Positions 7,703 to 16,164 of a stretch of 64,000 nt of DNA are shown in pieces. Source of the DNA: Haloimpatiens lingqiaonensis (GTDB lineage: Bacteria; Bacillota; Clostridia; Clostridiales; Clostridiaceae); NCBI RefSeq assembly GCF_044502415.1, contig NZ_CP172402.1, one strand, 5' to 3'. Within the stretch, counting starts at the first letter, position 1. The number at the start of each line of letters is the position of its first letter. The position numbers were made by a program, and so were the translations under genes. The notes below the pieces were generated by a model that worked only from the letters and a program-made list of their open reading frames with translations, was not told where the DNA came from and ran no database searches.

Positions 7703-9376
7703 ATGATTGAACTGTTAAAAACTTTAGTAAACAACTTGGGATATATTATAGTAATAGCTTTTATTGTTTCTAAACTAAATAGCTTTAAAAAAATAATGCA
7801 AAAGGATTCCTTTACAAAGCTTGATTTATTAATATTATCTTTAATATTTGGAGGCTTTGGAATACTAGGTACATATGTAGGAAAAGAAATAAATGGTGCC
7901 GTGGCAAATACCAGAATTATTGGGGTAATGACTGGAGGGATTATGTGCGGGCCTGTGGTTGGAGTAGTAGGGGCTTTGATAGCAGGTATTCATAGGCTTG
8001 CTCTATATCCTGTGGGTATAACTGCAATACCATGTTCTATTGCAACTATAATTTCTGGTATAGTAGGAGGGATTATATATAATAACGTAGAGGAAGGGGA
8101 AAAAAAGTGGGTTTATGGATTTTTTTCTGCTATGGCCATGGAGAGCTTAGAGATGATTTTGATTTTGATTATATCAAAGCCCTTTACACAGGCTTTTTCC
8201 ATAGTTCAAAAGATATATATACCTATGTTATTTGCCAACGCTATAGGTATTGCTATGGTAATATTGTTGATTCAAAATATATATAATGAGAAAGAAAAAA
8301 TAGCTGCTAGCCAATCAAAGCTAGCACTGCAAATAGCAAATAAAACCTTGCCCTATTTTAGAGATACTGGAGAGGACTCTTATGATAGAATATGTAATAT
8401 TATTAAGAACTCCATAGGAGCAGATGCAGTATCCATAACGGATAGGGAATGCATTTTGTCTCATGTAGGCATGGGTTCAGATCATCATGTTAAAGGAGCA
8501 TGTATACTTACAGAGGCAACTAAAAATGTAATTGATGAGGGAAAAATGATGGTTTTAAATAAGGCATATGAGATAAATTGTGAGCATAATAATTGCCCAT
8601 TAAAATCAGCGGTTATAGCACCTTTGAAGGAAGGGGATAAAATAATAGGTACTTTAAAAATATATTATGCTAAGGAAAACAGCGTATCCTATAGAAATAT
8701 AAATTTAGCGGAAGGGTTATCTCAAATAATTTCTACTCAAATTGAAATAAGTAAGGTTGGAAAACTTAAAGAAATGGCTAATAAGGCTGAAATTAAGGCA
8801 TTGCAGGCTCAAATTAACCCACATTTTTTATTTAATGCATTGAATACCATATCATCTTTTGTTAGGATTAATCCTGATAAAGCAAGAGAACTAATTATAA
8901 GTCTTTCTACTTATTTAAGGTATAATTTGGAAGTAGGAGATGAACTAGTGGATATGCATAAGGAATTAGAGCAAGTAAAAGCATATGTAGAAATAGAAAA
9001 GGCTAGGTTTGGTGATAAATTAAATGTTATTTATAATGTAGATGATAATATAAATATTAAAATTCCAAGCCTAATAATACAGCCCATAGTAGAAAATTCT
9101 ATAAAGCATGGAATTCTTCCTACAGGTAAAAGAGGTAATGTAAAGATAAATATTAAAAGTTTAACACAAGAAGAATGTGAAATTTGTATTGAGGATGATG
9201 GAGTTGGTATTTCCGAAGAAATAATAAATAATGTTTATGAGGGAAAATGTAGTGGAAATAAGATAGGTATTTCTAATGTAAACAATAGGCTAAAAATACT
9301 TTATGGACAGGGACTTAAAATAAAAAGAAAAGATAAAGGTACTAGTACTAGTTTTATAGTTAGGAATAAGAGGTGA
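7703..9376 (+). CDS. LytS/BtsS-type sensor histidine kinase
   Basis: 557-residue membrane sensor kinase. About 190 N-terminal residues form the 5TMR-LYT module (repeated Gly-rich helices such as GGFGILGTYVG and MTGGIMCGPVVG). A GAF-like region spans about 205-345. A His_kinase domain has the phosphoacceptor INPHFLFNALNTI near 371, and a HATPase domain shows PIVENSIKHG near 460 and DDGVGIS near 497. In E. coli the related BtsS senses pyruvate and controls the CstA-family transporter BtsT, and a CstA gene lies two genes downstream here. The frame overlaps that of the response regulator by up to 4 bp, so the two are translationally coupled. Confidence 0.92.
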   Translation: MIELLKTLVNNLGYIIVIAFIVSKLNSFKKIMQKDSFTKLDLLILSLIFGGFGILGTYVGKEINGAVANTRIIGVMTGGIMCGPVVGVVGALIAGIHRLALYPVGITAIPCSIATIISGIVGGIIYNNVEEGEKKWVYGFFSAMAMESLEMILILIISKPFTQAFSIVQKIYIPMLFANAIGIAMVILLIQNIYNEKEKIAASQSKLALQIANKTLPYFRDTGEDSYDRICNIIKNSIGADAVSITDRECILSHVGMGSDHHVKGACILTEATKNVIDEGKMMVLNKAYEINCEHNNCPLKSAVIAPLKEGDKIIGTLKIYYAKENSVSYRNINLAEGLSQIISTQIEISKVGKLKEMANKAEIKALQAQINPHFLFNALNTISSFVRINPDKARELIISLSTYLRYNLEVGDELVDMHKELEQVKAYVEIEKARFGDKLNVIYNVDDNINIKIPSLIIQPIVENSIKHGILPTGKRGNVKINIKSLTQEECEICIEDDGVGISEEIINNVYEGKCSGNKIGISNVNNRLKILYGQGLKIKRKDKGTSTSFIVRNKR

Positions 9377-9381
9377 TAATT

Positions 9382-10092
9382 TTGAATTGTGTAATAATAG
9401 ACGATGAATATCCTGCACGTGAGGAATTGAAATATTTTATAAATAATTATAGCAAGATAAACATATTAGGAGAATTTGATGATGGAGTAGAGGCATTGAT
9501 GTTTATAGAAAAAAATATGCCGGACATTATATTTTTAGATATAAACATGCCTAAAATTTCTGGTATAGAAATGGCAAGGTTATTAAACAATTTTAGCAAA
9601 AGGGTTGATATAGTGTTTATAACAGCTTATAAAGAGCATGCGGTGGAAGCTTTTGAAATACAAGCCTTTGATTACATATTAAAACCCTATTCGAAGGAAA
9701 GAATAATAAATACTTTGAAAAGATTAGAACGGGACTTTTTAAGCGAAAGTTTGCCATATGTAAATAATAAGATAACTCTTTGGAAAGAAAATAAAATGGT
9801 GGTTATAAATGTAAAAGATATTTGTTATTGTGAAGCAAAAGAAAGAGAAACTATAATTTATACTAAAGATAATGAATATATAATGAATCAAAGTATTTCA
9901 CATGCAGCAGAGAAGCTTCCAGATAATATGTTTTTTAGAACCCATAGATCTTTTCTTATAAATATTGATAAGGTAGTGGAGATAAATCCTTGGTTTAATA
10001 ATACATATATGCTTAAGTTGGAAGGTGTAAACAAAGAAATTCCAGTTAGTAGAAATAATATAAATAGCTTTAAGCACATTATGGGCATATAA
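9382..10092 (+). CDS. LytTR-family response regulator
   Basis: Two domains: a receiver with acidic pair DDE near the start, phosphoacceptor D in FLDINMP near residue 52 and K in DYILKPY; then a C-terminal LytTR DNA-binding domain from about 130 with FFRTHRSFLINIDKV. I prefer TTG at 9382, because AGGTGA precedes it by 5 nt and the receiver domain starts exactly there. A GTG at 9373, overlapping the kinase stop, would add three residues. It is the partner of the upstream kinase; its likely target is cstA, which follows after a terminator. Confidence 0.92.
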   Translation: MNCVIIDDEYPAREELKYFINNYSKINILGEFDDGVEALMFIEKNMPDIIFLDINMPKISGIEMARLLNNFSKRVDIVFITAYKEHAVEAFEIQAFDYILKPYSKERIINTLKRLERDFLSESLPYVNNKITLWKENKMVVINVKDICYCEAKERETIIYTKDNEYIMNQSISHAAEKLPDNMFFRTHRSFLINIDKVVEINPWFNNTYMLKLEGVNKEIPVSRNNINSFKHIMGI

Positions 10093-10116
10093 ATGCACTT
10101 TATGTGCTTTTTTTTA
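10073..10116 (+). terminator. terminator overlapping the end of the response regulator gene
   Basis: AGCACAT (10073-10079) pairs with ATGTGCT (10102-10108), followed by eight T. The left arm lies within the last codons of the regulator gene. It separates regulator transcription from cstA, implying that cstA has its own, possibly LytTR-activated, promoter at 10117-10200. Confidence 0.6.
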
Positions 10117-10220
10117 CATTTCATGCGAAAAGGTTTAAATGAATTCTGATAATTTTGTATACTTAAGTTGTAAACGATATTAAAAATTTATTAAAAAAAT
10201 ATTAATAAGGAGGACTAATT

Positions 10221-11645
10221 ATGATTTCATTCTTATTATCTATTGTGGCTTTAGTAGTAGGATATTTTATCTATAGTAAGGTAGTTGAAAAAGCTTTTGG
10301 AGCTGACGAAAATATACAAACTCCAGCTGTAAGACTAGAAGATGGTGTGGATTTTGTTCCAATGCCTTCATGGAAAATTTTTCTTATACAATTTCTTAAT
10401 ATAGCAGGACTTGGACCTATATTTGGTGCTATATCTGGTGCATTATGGGGACCAGCAGCATTTTTATGGATAGTTCTTGGTTCAATTTTTGCTGGAGGAG
10501 TTCATGATTATTTTTCAGGAATGTTGTCAGTAAGACATGATGGTGCAAGTATACCAGAAGTAGTAGGACACTATCTAGGTGGCGGATTTAAGAATTTCAT
10601 GAGAGTTTTTTCAGTAATAGTGCTTGTACTTGTAGGTGTAGTATTTATAACAGGTCCAGCAGGATTACTTGCAGGATTGACACCAAAGTCTCTTGATAAA
10701 ACTTTTTGGATATATGTTATTTTTGCATATTACATAATTGCTACATTAGTTCCAATTGATAAGGTTATAGGAAAAGTATATCCTATATTTGGTATAGTTC
10801 TTTTGATAATGGCTATTGGAGTTAGTGCAGGTATAATATTTAAAGGATATCATATTCCAGAGATTGCTCTTACTAATATGCATCCAAAGGGACTTCCTAT
10901 TTGGCCATTAATGTTTATAACCATAGCTTGTGGAGCTATTTCAGGATTCCACTCCACTCAGTCACCACTTATGGCTAGATGTATAACTAGTGAAAAACAA
11001 GGAAGACAAATATTTTACGGTGCTATGATAGCAGAAGGAATTGTAGCTTTAATATGGGCTGCAGCAGCGATGGCTTTCTTTGGCGGCACAGCTGAATTAG
11101 GAAAAGCTATGGCAGAAAATGGTGGAGCACCTTATGTAGTTAACATAATATCTAATACTTTACTTGGAAAAGTAGGTGGAGTTCTTGCCATACTAGGAGT
11201 TGTTGCTTGTCCAGTTACTTCTGGAGATACAGCTTTCAGAAGTGCTAGATTGACAATAGCTGATGTAATTGGATATAAACAAGGACCTATAAAAAACAGA
11301 TTAGCTATAAGTTTACCATTATTCATCATAGGATTTATATTAACAAAAATAAACTTCGATATAATATGGAGATATTTTGCATGGTCAAATCAAACTCTAG
11401 CCATGATAGTGCTTTGGGCTTCAGCAATGTATCTTGCAATTAAAAACAAATTCCACTGGATAGCAACAGTTCCTGCTACATTTATGACAGCAGTTTCTAT
11501 AACTTATATATTAGTTGCACCAGAAGGATTCAAAATGGCTGCAAGTATTGCTTATCCAGTAGGAATAGCAGTAGCAGTAGCAGCACTAGCTATATTTTTA
11601 GTAGCTGCAAATAAAAAAGTTAAGAATAATAATGTACAAGCTTAA
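10221..11645 (+). CDS. cstA: CstA-family carbon starvation / pyruvate transporter
   Basis: 474-residue polytopic membrane protein of the CstA family: SFLLSIVALVVGYFIY start, GPIFGAISGALWGPAAFLW, GSIFAGGVHDYFSGMLSVRH and PVTSGDTAFRSARL are family hallmarks. It is shorter than E. coli CstA/BtsT (about 700), as is normal in clostridia. E. coli homologues import peptides or pyruvate. AAGGAGG precedes the ATG. Position behind a LytS/LytR pair mirrors the BtsS-BtsR-BtsT system, so regulated pyruvate uptake is the best guess; the substrate itself cannot be read from sequence. Confidence 0.93.
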   Translation: MISFLLSIVALVVGYFIYSKVVEKAFGADENIQTPAVRLEDGVDFVPMPSWKIFLIQFLNIAGLGPIFGAISGALWGPAAFLWIVLGSIFAGGVHDYFSGMLSVRHDGASIPEVVGHYLGGGFKNFMRVFSVIVLVLVGVVFITGPAGLLAGLTPKSLDKTFWIYVIFAYYIIATLVPIDKVIGKVYPIFGIVLLIMAIGVSAGIIFKGYHIPEIALTNMHPKGLPIWPLMFITIACGAISGFHSTQSPLMARCITSEKQGRQIFYGAMIAEGIVALIWAAAAMAFFGGTAELGKAMAENGGAPYVVNIISNTLLGKVGGVLAILGVVACPVTSGDTAFRSARLTIADVIGYKQGPIKNRLAISLPLFIIGFILTKINFDIIWRYFAWSNQTLAMIVLWASAMYLAIKNKFHWIATVPATFMTAVSITYILVAPEGFKMAASIAYPVGIAVAVAALAIFLVAANKKVKNNNVQA

Positions 11646-11653
11646 ATAAGTAA

Positions 11654-11728
11654 AAAGTAAAGAGTAAGAAGTAAGAGTTAAGGATAAAACTCAAGGAGTT
11701 TTTTATAATTAACTTGTGGATAAGTAAG
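11654..11728 (+). repeat. dispersed intergenic repeat, copy A
   Basis: Contains runs of AGTAAGAAGTAAGAGTTAAG followed by ATAAAACTCAAGGAGTTTTT and TATAATTAACTTGTGGATAA. Nearly the same sequence occurs inverted at 31216-31284. Shorter relatives (GAATTGAGAATTAAG-like words) occur near 18200 and 30690. ACTCAAGGAGT is a small hairpin followed by T, so it may also act as a terminator for cstA. Confidence 0.6.
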
Positions 11729-11781
11729 AAGTAATAGTTGTTGAATAATTAATTATTCGTATAAGTTGTATATAAAAAATA

Positions 11782-11824
11782 AAGGCTTTGGAAAGATATA
11801 TACTTTTCAAAGCCTTCATTTTTT
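11782..11824. terminator. bidirectional terminator between cstA and deoD
   Basis: AAGGCTTTGGAAAG (11782-11795) pairs with CTTTTCAAAGCCTT (11803-11816), with T-runs on both strands. It separates the convergent genes cstA and deoD. Confidence 0.8.
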
Positions 11825-11827
11825 TTA

Positions 11828-12529
11828 TTATTCAGCTAGTTCTAGCGCTATTTCCATCATTTTTGTGAAAGTTTTTTGACGTTCCTCTGCATTAGTCTCT
11901 TCACCTGTAATTATGTTATCGCTTACAGTTAATATAGAAAGAGTGTCTACTCCGTATTTAGCTCCAAGAGTGTAAAGTGCCGTACTTTCCATTTCTATAG
12001 CTAGTACTCCATAATCAGACCACATTTTAAAGGAATTTGGAATATCATCGTAAAATAAATCACTAGTTAATATGTTTCCTACTGTAACTGGTATGCCCTT
12101 TTGTTCAGCTACGTCATAGGCTTTTTTTAGCAGTTTAAAGCTGGCAGCAGGTGCGAAATCCATTCCATTAAAACGTCTTCTATTTATACCTGAAGTTGTG
12201 CAGGATGTCATAGCAAGGATAACGTCTCTAACTTTAATATTTTCTTGAATTGCACCGCAAGTGCCTACTCTTATTAATCTCTTAACTCCATAATCTTTGA
12301 TAAGTTCATTTGCATATATAGATATGGATGGGACTCCCATTCCAGTTCCCTGAACAGATATTCTTTTGCCTTTATATGTACCAGTATATCCGTACATACC
12401 ACGAACCTCATTGTAGCAAATAACATCTTCTAAATAGGTATCTGCTATGTATTTAGCTCTTAGTGGATCTCCTGGTAGTAATATAGTTTCAGCAATTTGA
12501 CCTTCTTTTGCACCTATATGTGTACTCAA
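11828..12529 (-). CDS. deoD: DeoD-type purine nucleoside phosphorylase
   Basis: Phosphorolysis of purine (deoxy)ribonucleosides for salvage. The hexameric bacterial type is recognised by MSTHIGAKEGQIAETILLPG, the glycine-rich VQGTGMGVPSISIYANELI, the ribose-binding IEMESTALYTLG near residue 180 and the catalytic Asp in LTVSDNIITGEE near 204. The length of 233 residues is typical. The start is TTG at 12529 with GGAGGAGA just upstream on the minus strand. It is monocistronic, with a shared terminator downstream. Confidence 0.95.
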   Translation of the reverse strand: MSTHIGAKEGQIAETILLPGDPLRAKYIADTYLEDVICYNEVRGMYGYTGTYKGKRISVQGTGMGVPSISIYANELIKDYGVKRLIRVGTCGAIQENIKVRDVILAMTSCTTSGINRRRFNGMDFAPAASFKLLKKAYDVAEQKGIPVTVGNILTSDLFYDDIPNSFKMWSDYGVLAIEMESTALYTLGAKYGVDTLSILTVSDNIITGEETNAEERQKTFTKMMEIALELAE

Positions 12530-12689
12530 ATTATCTCCTCCAATGTATATAGATATTTTTTATGATAATGATAACATATTTTTAGACTATATAGGGATAT
12601 TTTATATAATTTTTTAAAATAATTATTACATATATATCTATGAAATGGTAAAATTAAATATATAAATTCATATTTGATATAATAAGATC

Positions 12690-12750
12690 GAAGGGAGGGA
12701 AGCCGTTACGATAATTATATTTAAACTTTAAACCAAATATGTAACGGTGA
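12690..12750 (+). promoter_or_regulatory. structured leader of the HutD-like gene
   Basis: CCGTTAC (12703-12709) pairs with GTAACGG (12741-12747). A strong but displaced SD-like GAAGGGAGGG (12690-12699) lies just before the stem, and GGTGA, the SD at normal distance from the ATG at 12755, overlaps its 3' arm. Folding would therefore hide the proximal SD or bring the distal one near the start. Confidence 0.4.
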
Positions 12751-12754
12751 ATTT

Positions 12755-13402
12755 ATGGATTATAAGCTGAAATTGGTAAAAAAGGAGCACCAAAAGACTT
12801 CTACTTGGTCGGGAGGTACTACGACAGAACTTTTTATATATCCAAAAGATGCTTCCTATGAAGATAGAAATTTTAAATGGAGATTAAGTTCTGCTACAGT
12901 GGAACAGGAAGAATCAAATTTTACATATTTAGAAGGTGTAAATAGGTGGATCATGACTTTAGAGGGAGATATTAAACTTCAACATAAAGGTCATGGGGAA
13001 AGGGAACTAAAAGCTTTTGAACCGTATAATTTTAGTGGGCAATGGGAAACTAAAAGTTTTGGCAAGGTAAGAGATTTCAATCTTATGTTAAAGGAAGATT
13101 GTAGTGGCGAAATTAGTAGTATTAATATTGCAATAGATATGTCTAGAGAACTGTACATGCATAAAGAAGAAATTAGAAAAGAAAATTTTTCTAAAGTAAG
13201 CTATGCACTATATTGTGTAAAGGGCAAAATTTTAGTTAGGACTTTTCATGATGAGGTTAGTTTAAATGAAGGGGATTTACTTCTTATAGATTGTGATTTA
13301 GTAACAGAAGAACAGGAACAAAGTTCTAACCTTTATATAGATGTTCATAATAACGGTGATGAAGAGGTTATAGCAGTTACTTCAATAGTTTATCAACCTT
13401 GA
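12755..13402 (+). CDS. HutD/Ves family cupin protein
   Basis: 215-residue cytoplasmic protein. The motif TSTWSGGTTTELFIYP near residues 16-31 and WRLSSATVEQE near 43 are diagnostic of HutD/Ves, a bicupin family associated with histidine utilisation or cold response. Its biochemical role is not established, though it is proposed to bind a small metabolite such as formylglutamate. No hut genes are nearby, so its role here is open. It is followed by a copy of the 137-nt structured repeat. Confidence 0.85.
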   Translation: MDYKLKLVKKEHQKTSTWSGGTTTELFIYPKDASYEDRNFKWRLSSATVEQEESNFTYLEGVNRWIMTLEGDIKLQHKGHGERELKAFEPYNFSGQWETKSFGKVRDFNLMLKEDCSGEISSINIAIDMSRELYMHKEEIRKENFSKVSYALYCVKGKILVRTFHDEVSLNEGDLLLIDCDLVTEEQEQSSNLYIDVHNNGDEEVIAVTSIVYQP

Positions 13403-13454
13403 TAATTATAGTTTTATCTAGAATTTTCACTTAAACATGAGCAATTAGAGCAAT

Positions 13455-13591
13455 TTTATCCGATGACTACCTGCCGTAACACTGCCACTTCTAACAAAGT
13501 GGGAGATAACGGCAGCTACGTCCCTGGATAACGATCTCTAACCTTCAGTTGGAGTAAAAACTCCATCTGAAGCTAAGAGCTCTGTTTATAG
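13455..13591 (+). repeat. 137-nt structured repeat, copy 1
   Basis: One of four near-identical copies (others 18011-18148, 30875-31010 reversed, 36742-36878). It predicts an outer stem TTATCC/GGATAA around a long hairpin (CTGCCGT/ACGGCAG, then CTCCCACTT/AAGTGGGAG; this copy has one mismatch, CTGCCACTT). A second hairpin has CTTCAG-GGAGT/ACTCC-CTGAAG arms and an AAAA loop. No open frame is conserved. It lies between the HutD-like gene and the rubrerythrin promoter. Confidence 0.8.
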
Positions 13592-13625
13592 ATGTTTTTT
13601 AATAAAATATATAATAATTGTTTAT

Positions 13626-13670
13626 TCATAATGATTATTTGTTACGAAAATTTAGTTTTTATGTTATAAT
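13626..13670 (+). promoter_or_regulatory. rubrerythrin promoter with PerR-like box
   Basis: TTACGA (13642-13647), a 17-nt spacer and TATAAT (13665-13670). Immediately upstream TCATAATGATTATTT (13626-13640) matches the PerR box TTATAATNATTATAA at 11 of 14 specified positions. Peroxide control of rubrerythrin by PerR is well known in clostridia. Confidence 0.6.
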
Positions 13671-13715
13671 ATATAATCATATGTAATAAAAAATAATTTA
13701 TAGGAGGGTTTAAAT

Positions 13716-14303
13716 ATGAAATCATTAAAAGGAACTAAAACAGCAGAAAATTTACTTAAGGCATTTGCAGGGGAATCACAAGCTAGAAACAGATATACTT
13801 ATTATTCAAGTACAGCTAAGAAACAAGGATATGTGCAAATAGCTAATATATTTTTGGAAACTGCAGAAAATGAAAAAGAGCACGCAAAGAGATTTTACAA
13901 ATTCTTACTTAATGATTTGCAAGGAGAAGGTATTGAAATTAATGCTACTTATCCTGTATCTTTATATGGGGATACTAAAGATAATTTAAAGGCAGCAGCT
14001 TCTGGAGAAAATGAGGAATGGTCAGAATTGTATCCTGAATTTGCTAAAGTAGCAAGAGAAGAAGGATTTGAAGAAATAGCAGTAGCTTTTGAAAGAATTG
14101 CTGAAGTAGAGAAGCATCATGAAGCTAGATATAATAAATTAGTAGAAAACATAGAAAAAGACATGGTATTTAAGAAAGATAAGGTACAACTTTGGAAATG
14201 CAATAACTGTGGATACATATTTGAAGGAGAAGAAGCTCCAGAGGTATGTCCTGCATGTATTCATCCAAAGGCTTATTTCGAAGTACTTTGTGAAAACTAC
14301 TAG
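13716..14303 (+). CDS. rbr: rubrerythrin
   Basis: Non-haem iron peroxidase that reduces H2O2 in anaerobes. The N-terminal ferritin-like four-helix domain supplies the di-iron ligands: E in AFAGESQARNRYTYY, ETAENEKEHAKRF, AREEGFEEIAVAFERI and AEVEKHHEARY. The C-terminal rubredoxin domain holds one Fe in WKCNNCGYIFEGEEAPEVCPAC. Length of 195 residues is standard. AGGAGGG precedes the ATG; a PerR-like box overlaps the promoter and a terminator follows. Confidence 0.96.
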   Translation: MKSLKGTKTAENLLKAFAGESQARNRYTYYSSTAKKQGYVQIANIFLETAENEKEHAKRFYKFLLNDLQGEGIEINATYPVSLYGDTKDNLKAAASGENEEWSELYPEFAKVAREEGFEEIAVAFERIAEVEKHHEARYNKLVENIEKDMVFKKDKVQLWKCNNCGYIFEGEEAPEVCPACIHPKAYFEVLCENY

Positions 14304-14316
14304 GATATTAAAATAA

Positions 14317-14356
14317 AAACCTCTCTGGTTCATTATTTGGACTGGAGAGGTTTTGT
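14317..14356 (+). terminator. rubrerythrin terminator
   Basis: AAAACCTCTC (14317-14326) pairs with GAGAGGTTTT (14345-14354) and runs into T. Confidence 0.85.
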
Positions 14357-14526
14357 AATAATTAATTCATTGTTTTAAAATAATAAAATATTACTTGCAA
14401 AAGTATTTTCATAATAGTACAATAATATTGTAAGTTAAATAAAAAATGGATGTAAACTTAATATTATAAATTCATGTATAAATTAGTAAATGTATTTATA
14501 ATATTTTAAATTAAAATTGAATAGAT

Positions 14527-14690
14527 ACTTTTAAGGTGTTTCTTTAAAAGAAATGAAAAGGGAAAGTGGTGAAAGTCCACTACAGCCCCCGCTACTGTAA
14601 GGAGGATGAAACCTTGTAACTCACTGAAGCAAGTGCTTTGGGAAGAGAAGGGAGTAAAATGATTCTAAGTCAGGATACCTGCCTTTAAAG
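14527..14690 (+). ncRNA. cobalamin riboswitch
   Basis: The region has the recognisable core of the adenosylcobalamin aptamer: AAAGGGAAAGTGGTGAAAGT-like P3/J3 region near 14557, CCACTACAGCCCCCGCTACTG near 14576, and the B12 box AGTCAGGATACCTGCC at 14668-14683. Two strong terminators follow at 14756 and 14806, before the lipoprotein gene at 15073, so control is probably by transcription termination when corrinoid is bound. Confidence 0.93.
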
Positions 14691-14755
14691 TTATGTTTTA
14701 ATCTTTCGGAGGGAGAGATTTCTTAGAGTTTATTGTATGAATAATATTGTTTTTT

Positions 14756-14780
14756 ACGCCTTCCATAAAGGCGTTTTTTT
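14756..14780 (+). terminator. riboswitch terminator 1
   Basis: ACGCCTT (14756-14762) pairs with AAGGCGT (14768-14774) and is followed by seven T. Confidence 0.75.
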
Positions 14781-14805
14781 ATGCCCATACATTAACCACA
14801 TCTTT

Positions 14806-14842
14806 GAAACAAGCCTCTCTTATGAGGCTTGTTTCTATTTTT
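14806..14842 (+). terminator. riboswitch terminator 2
   Basis: A perfect 12-bp stem GAAACAAGCCTC/GAGGCTTGTTTC (14806-14817, 14824-14835) with a 6-nt loop, then TATTTTT. Tandem terminators make a tight off-state. The remaining leader 14843-15060 is AT-rich with no other structure that I can support. Confidence 0.85.
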
Positions 14843-15072
14843 CAAAAAATATCTTATAAAAACAAAATCAATATATTTAGAAGATTATTTAGTAAATGTT
14901 GTGCAATATTAAACGTCAGGTATCTGTAATTAGGTTGCCTTAGGTATTTATATGCAATTTTTACAATTCATGAAGATAGCATTAAATGAAGTAAAACAAT
15001 TATTAGAATACAATTTGTTTATTAGGGTAGAGAATTTATATAAGGGGAATTCAAAAAAAGGGGAGATTAATA

Positions 15073-16164
15073 ATGAAGAGTAAACAAATATTTGCACTAG
15101 CAATGGTCATATCTATGGCATTAACTGGATGTGGAGCAAAGTCAAAAGGAAAAATGGATACTAAAAACAAATCCGCTATGTTTCAAGGCATGAAGAGTGA
15201 AATGAAGGGAAAAGACTCGGGTTCCATGGGAGATATGAAGGATAAAGGTATGGGTTCCATGGGTAAATTAACCATGTCAGAAGGTAAGGGTTATCCAGTT
15301 ACCATAAAGGATGTAATGGGAAATGAAGTTACTCTAAAAGAAAAACCAAAAAAAATAGCAGCAACCTCAGGAACATTTTTAGGACTTTTATATGCAGTAG
15401 GAGGAGAGTCTATTTGTACTGCTGATTTATCTGGAGGAAGTCCAGCGCCAAAGGGCACAGAAAAACTTCCTAAAATAGGACAAGTTTATAATCCAGATGT
15501 GGAAAAATTAATATCTCTTAAGCCGGATTTAGTAATTGCTCAATTTGGTCTTCAAAACAAATTAGTACCTGCCTTAAAACAGAGTAATATACCAGTTTTA
15601 GCTTTAAATATGAGAACCTATGATGATGTAATAGAAAATTTAAAAGTTGTAGGAAGAATAGCTGGTCATGAAGATAAAGCTGAAGATATTATAGCTAAAA
15701 TGACTAAAGATAGAAAGGATATAGAAGATAAACTTCCAGAAAAATCAAAAAAAGTAGTTATTTTATATGCTACTTCTAAAGATATATCAGTAAAGCTTGA
15801 AAATAGTATAGCTGGTAATGTGGCAAAAATATTGAAATTAAACAATATAGCTGCAGGGAAAAAAGGAGAAGGAATGGGAGGAGAATCTATTCCATTTAGT
15901 ATAGAAGAAATTGTAAAAGAAGATCCAGATGTTATATTGGTAACTAGTATGGTGAAATCTGATAAAAATGCAAAAGAAGTAATAGAAAAGCAGCTTGGAA
16001 AGGATCCTGTATGGAAGAATTTAAAAGCAGTTAAAAATAATAAAATAGTATATCTACCACAAAGATACTTTTTATACAATGCAGGAGATAAATTTGTAGA
16101 TGCAATAGAATTTATGGCTAAAGGCGTATATCCAGAAATATACGGTGAGTTAAATGATAAATAA
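15073..16164 (+). CDS. btuF: corrinoid/tetrapyrrole ABC transporter substrate-binding lipoprotein
   Basis: 363 residues. Signal peptide with lipobox LTGCG, so Cys20 is lipidated and the protein is tethered outside the membrane. Residues about 25-72 are an unusual linker rich in Met, Gly and Lys (QGMKSEMKGKDSGSMGDMK), followed by a normal class III binding domain (PVTIKDVMGNEVTLKEKPKK, IAATSGTFLGLLYAVG, LISLKPDLVIAQ, IPFSIEEIVKEDPDVILVTS). It follows a cobalamin riboswitch, which argues for a corrinoid ligand; haem or a siderophore is the alternative. The Met-rich linker could bind metal. AGGGGAG precedes the ATG, and the frame overlaps the permease gene by 11 bp. Confidence 0.88.
   Translation: MKSKQIFALAMVISMALTGCGAKSKGKMDTKNKSAMFQGMKSEMKGKDSGSMGDMKDKGMGSMGKLTMSEGKGYPVTIKDVMGNEVTLKEKPKKIAATSGTFLGLLYAVGGESICTADLSGGSPAPKGTEKLPKIGQVYNPDVEKLISLKPDLVIAQFGLQNKLVPALKQSNIPVLALNMRTYDDVIENLKVVGRIAGHEDKAEDIIAKMTKDRKDIEDKLPEKSKKVVILYATSKDISVKLENSIAGNVAKILKLNNIAAGKKGEGMGGESIPFSIEEIVKEDPDVILVTSMVKSDKNAKEVIEKQLGKDPVWKNLKAVKNNKIVYLPQRYFLYNAGDKFVDAIEFMAKGVYPEIYGELNDK

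Noticed and set aside
14747..14929. 60-residue frame in the riboswitch leader
   Set aside because: It is translated from the two terminator hairpins of the riboswitch and has no SD; it is a shadow of structured RNA.
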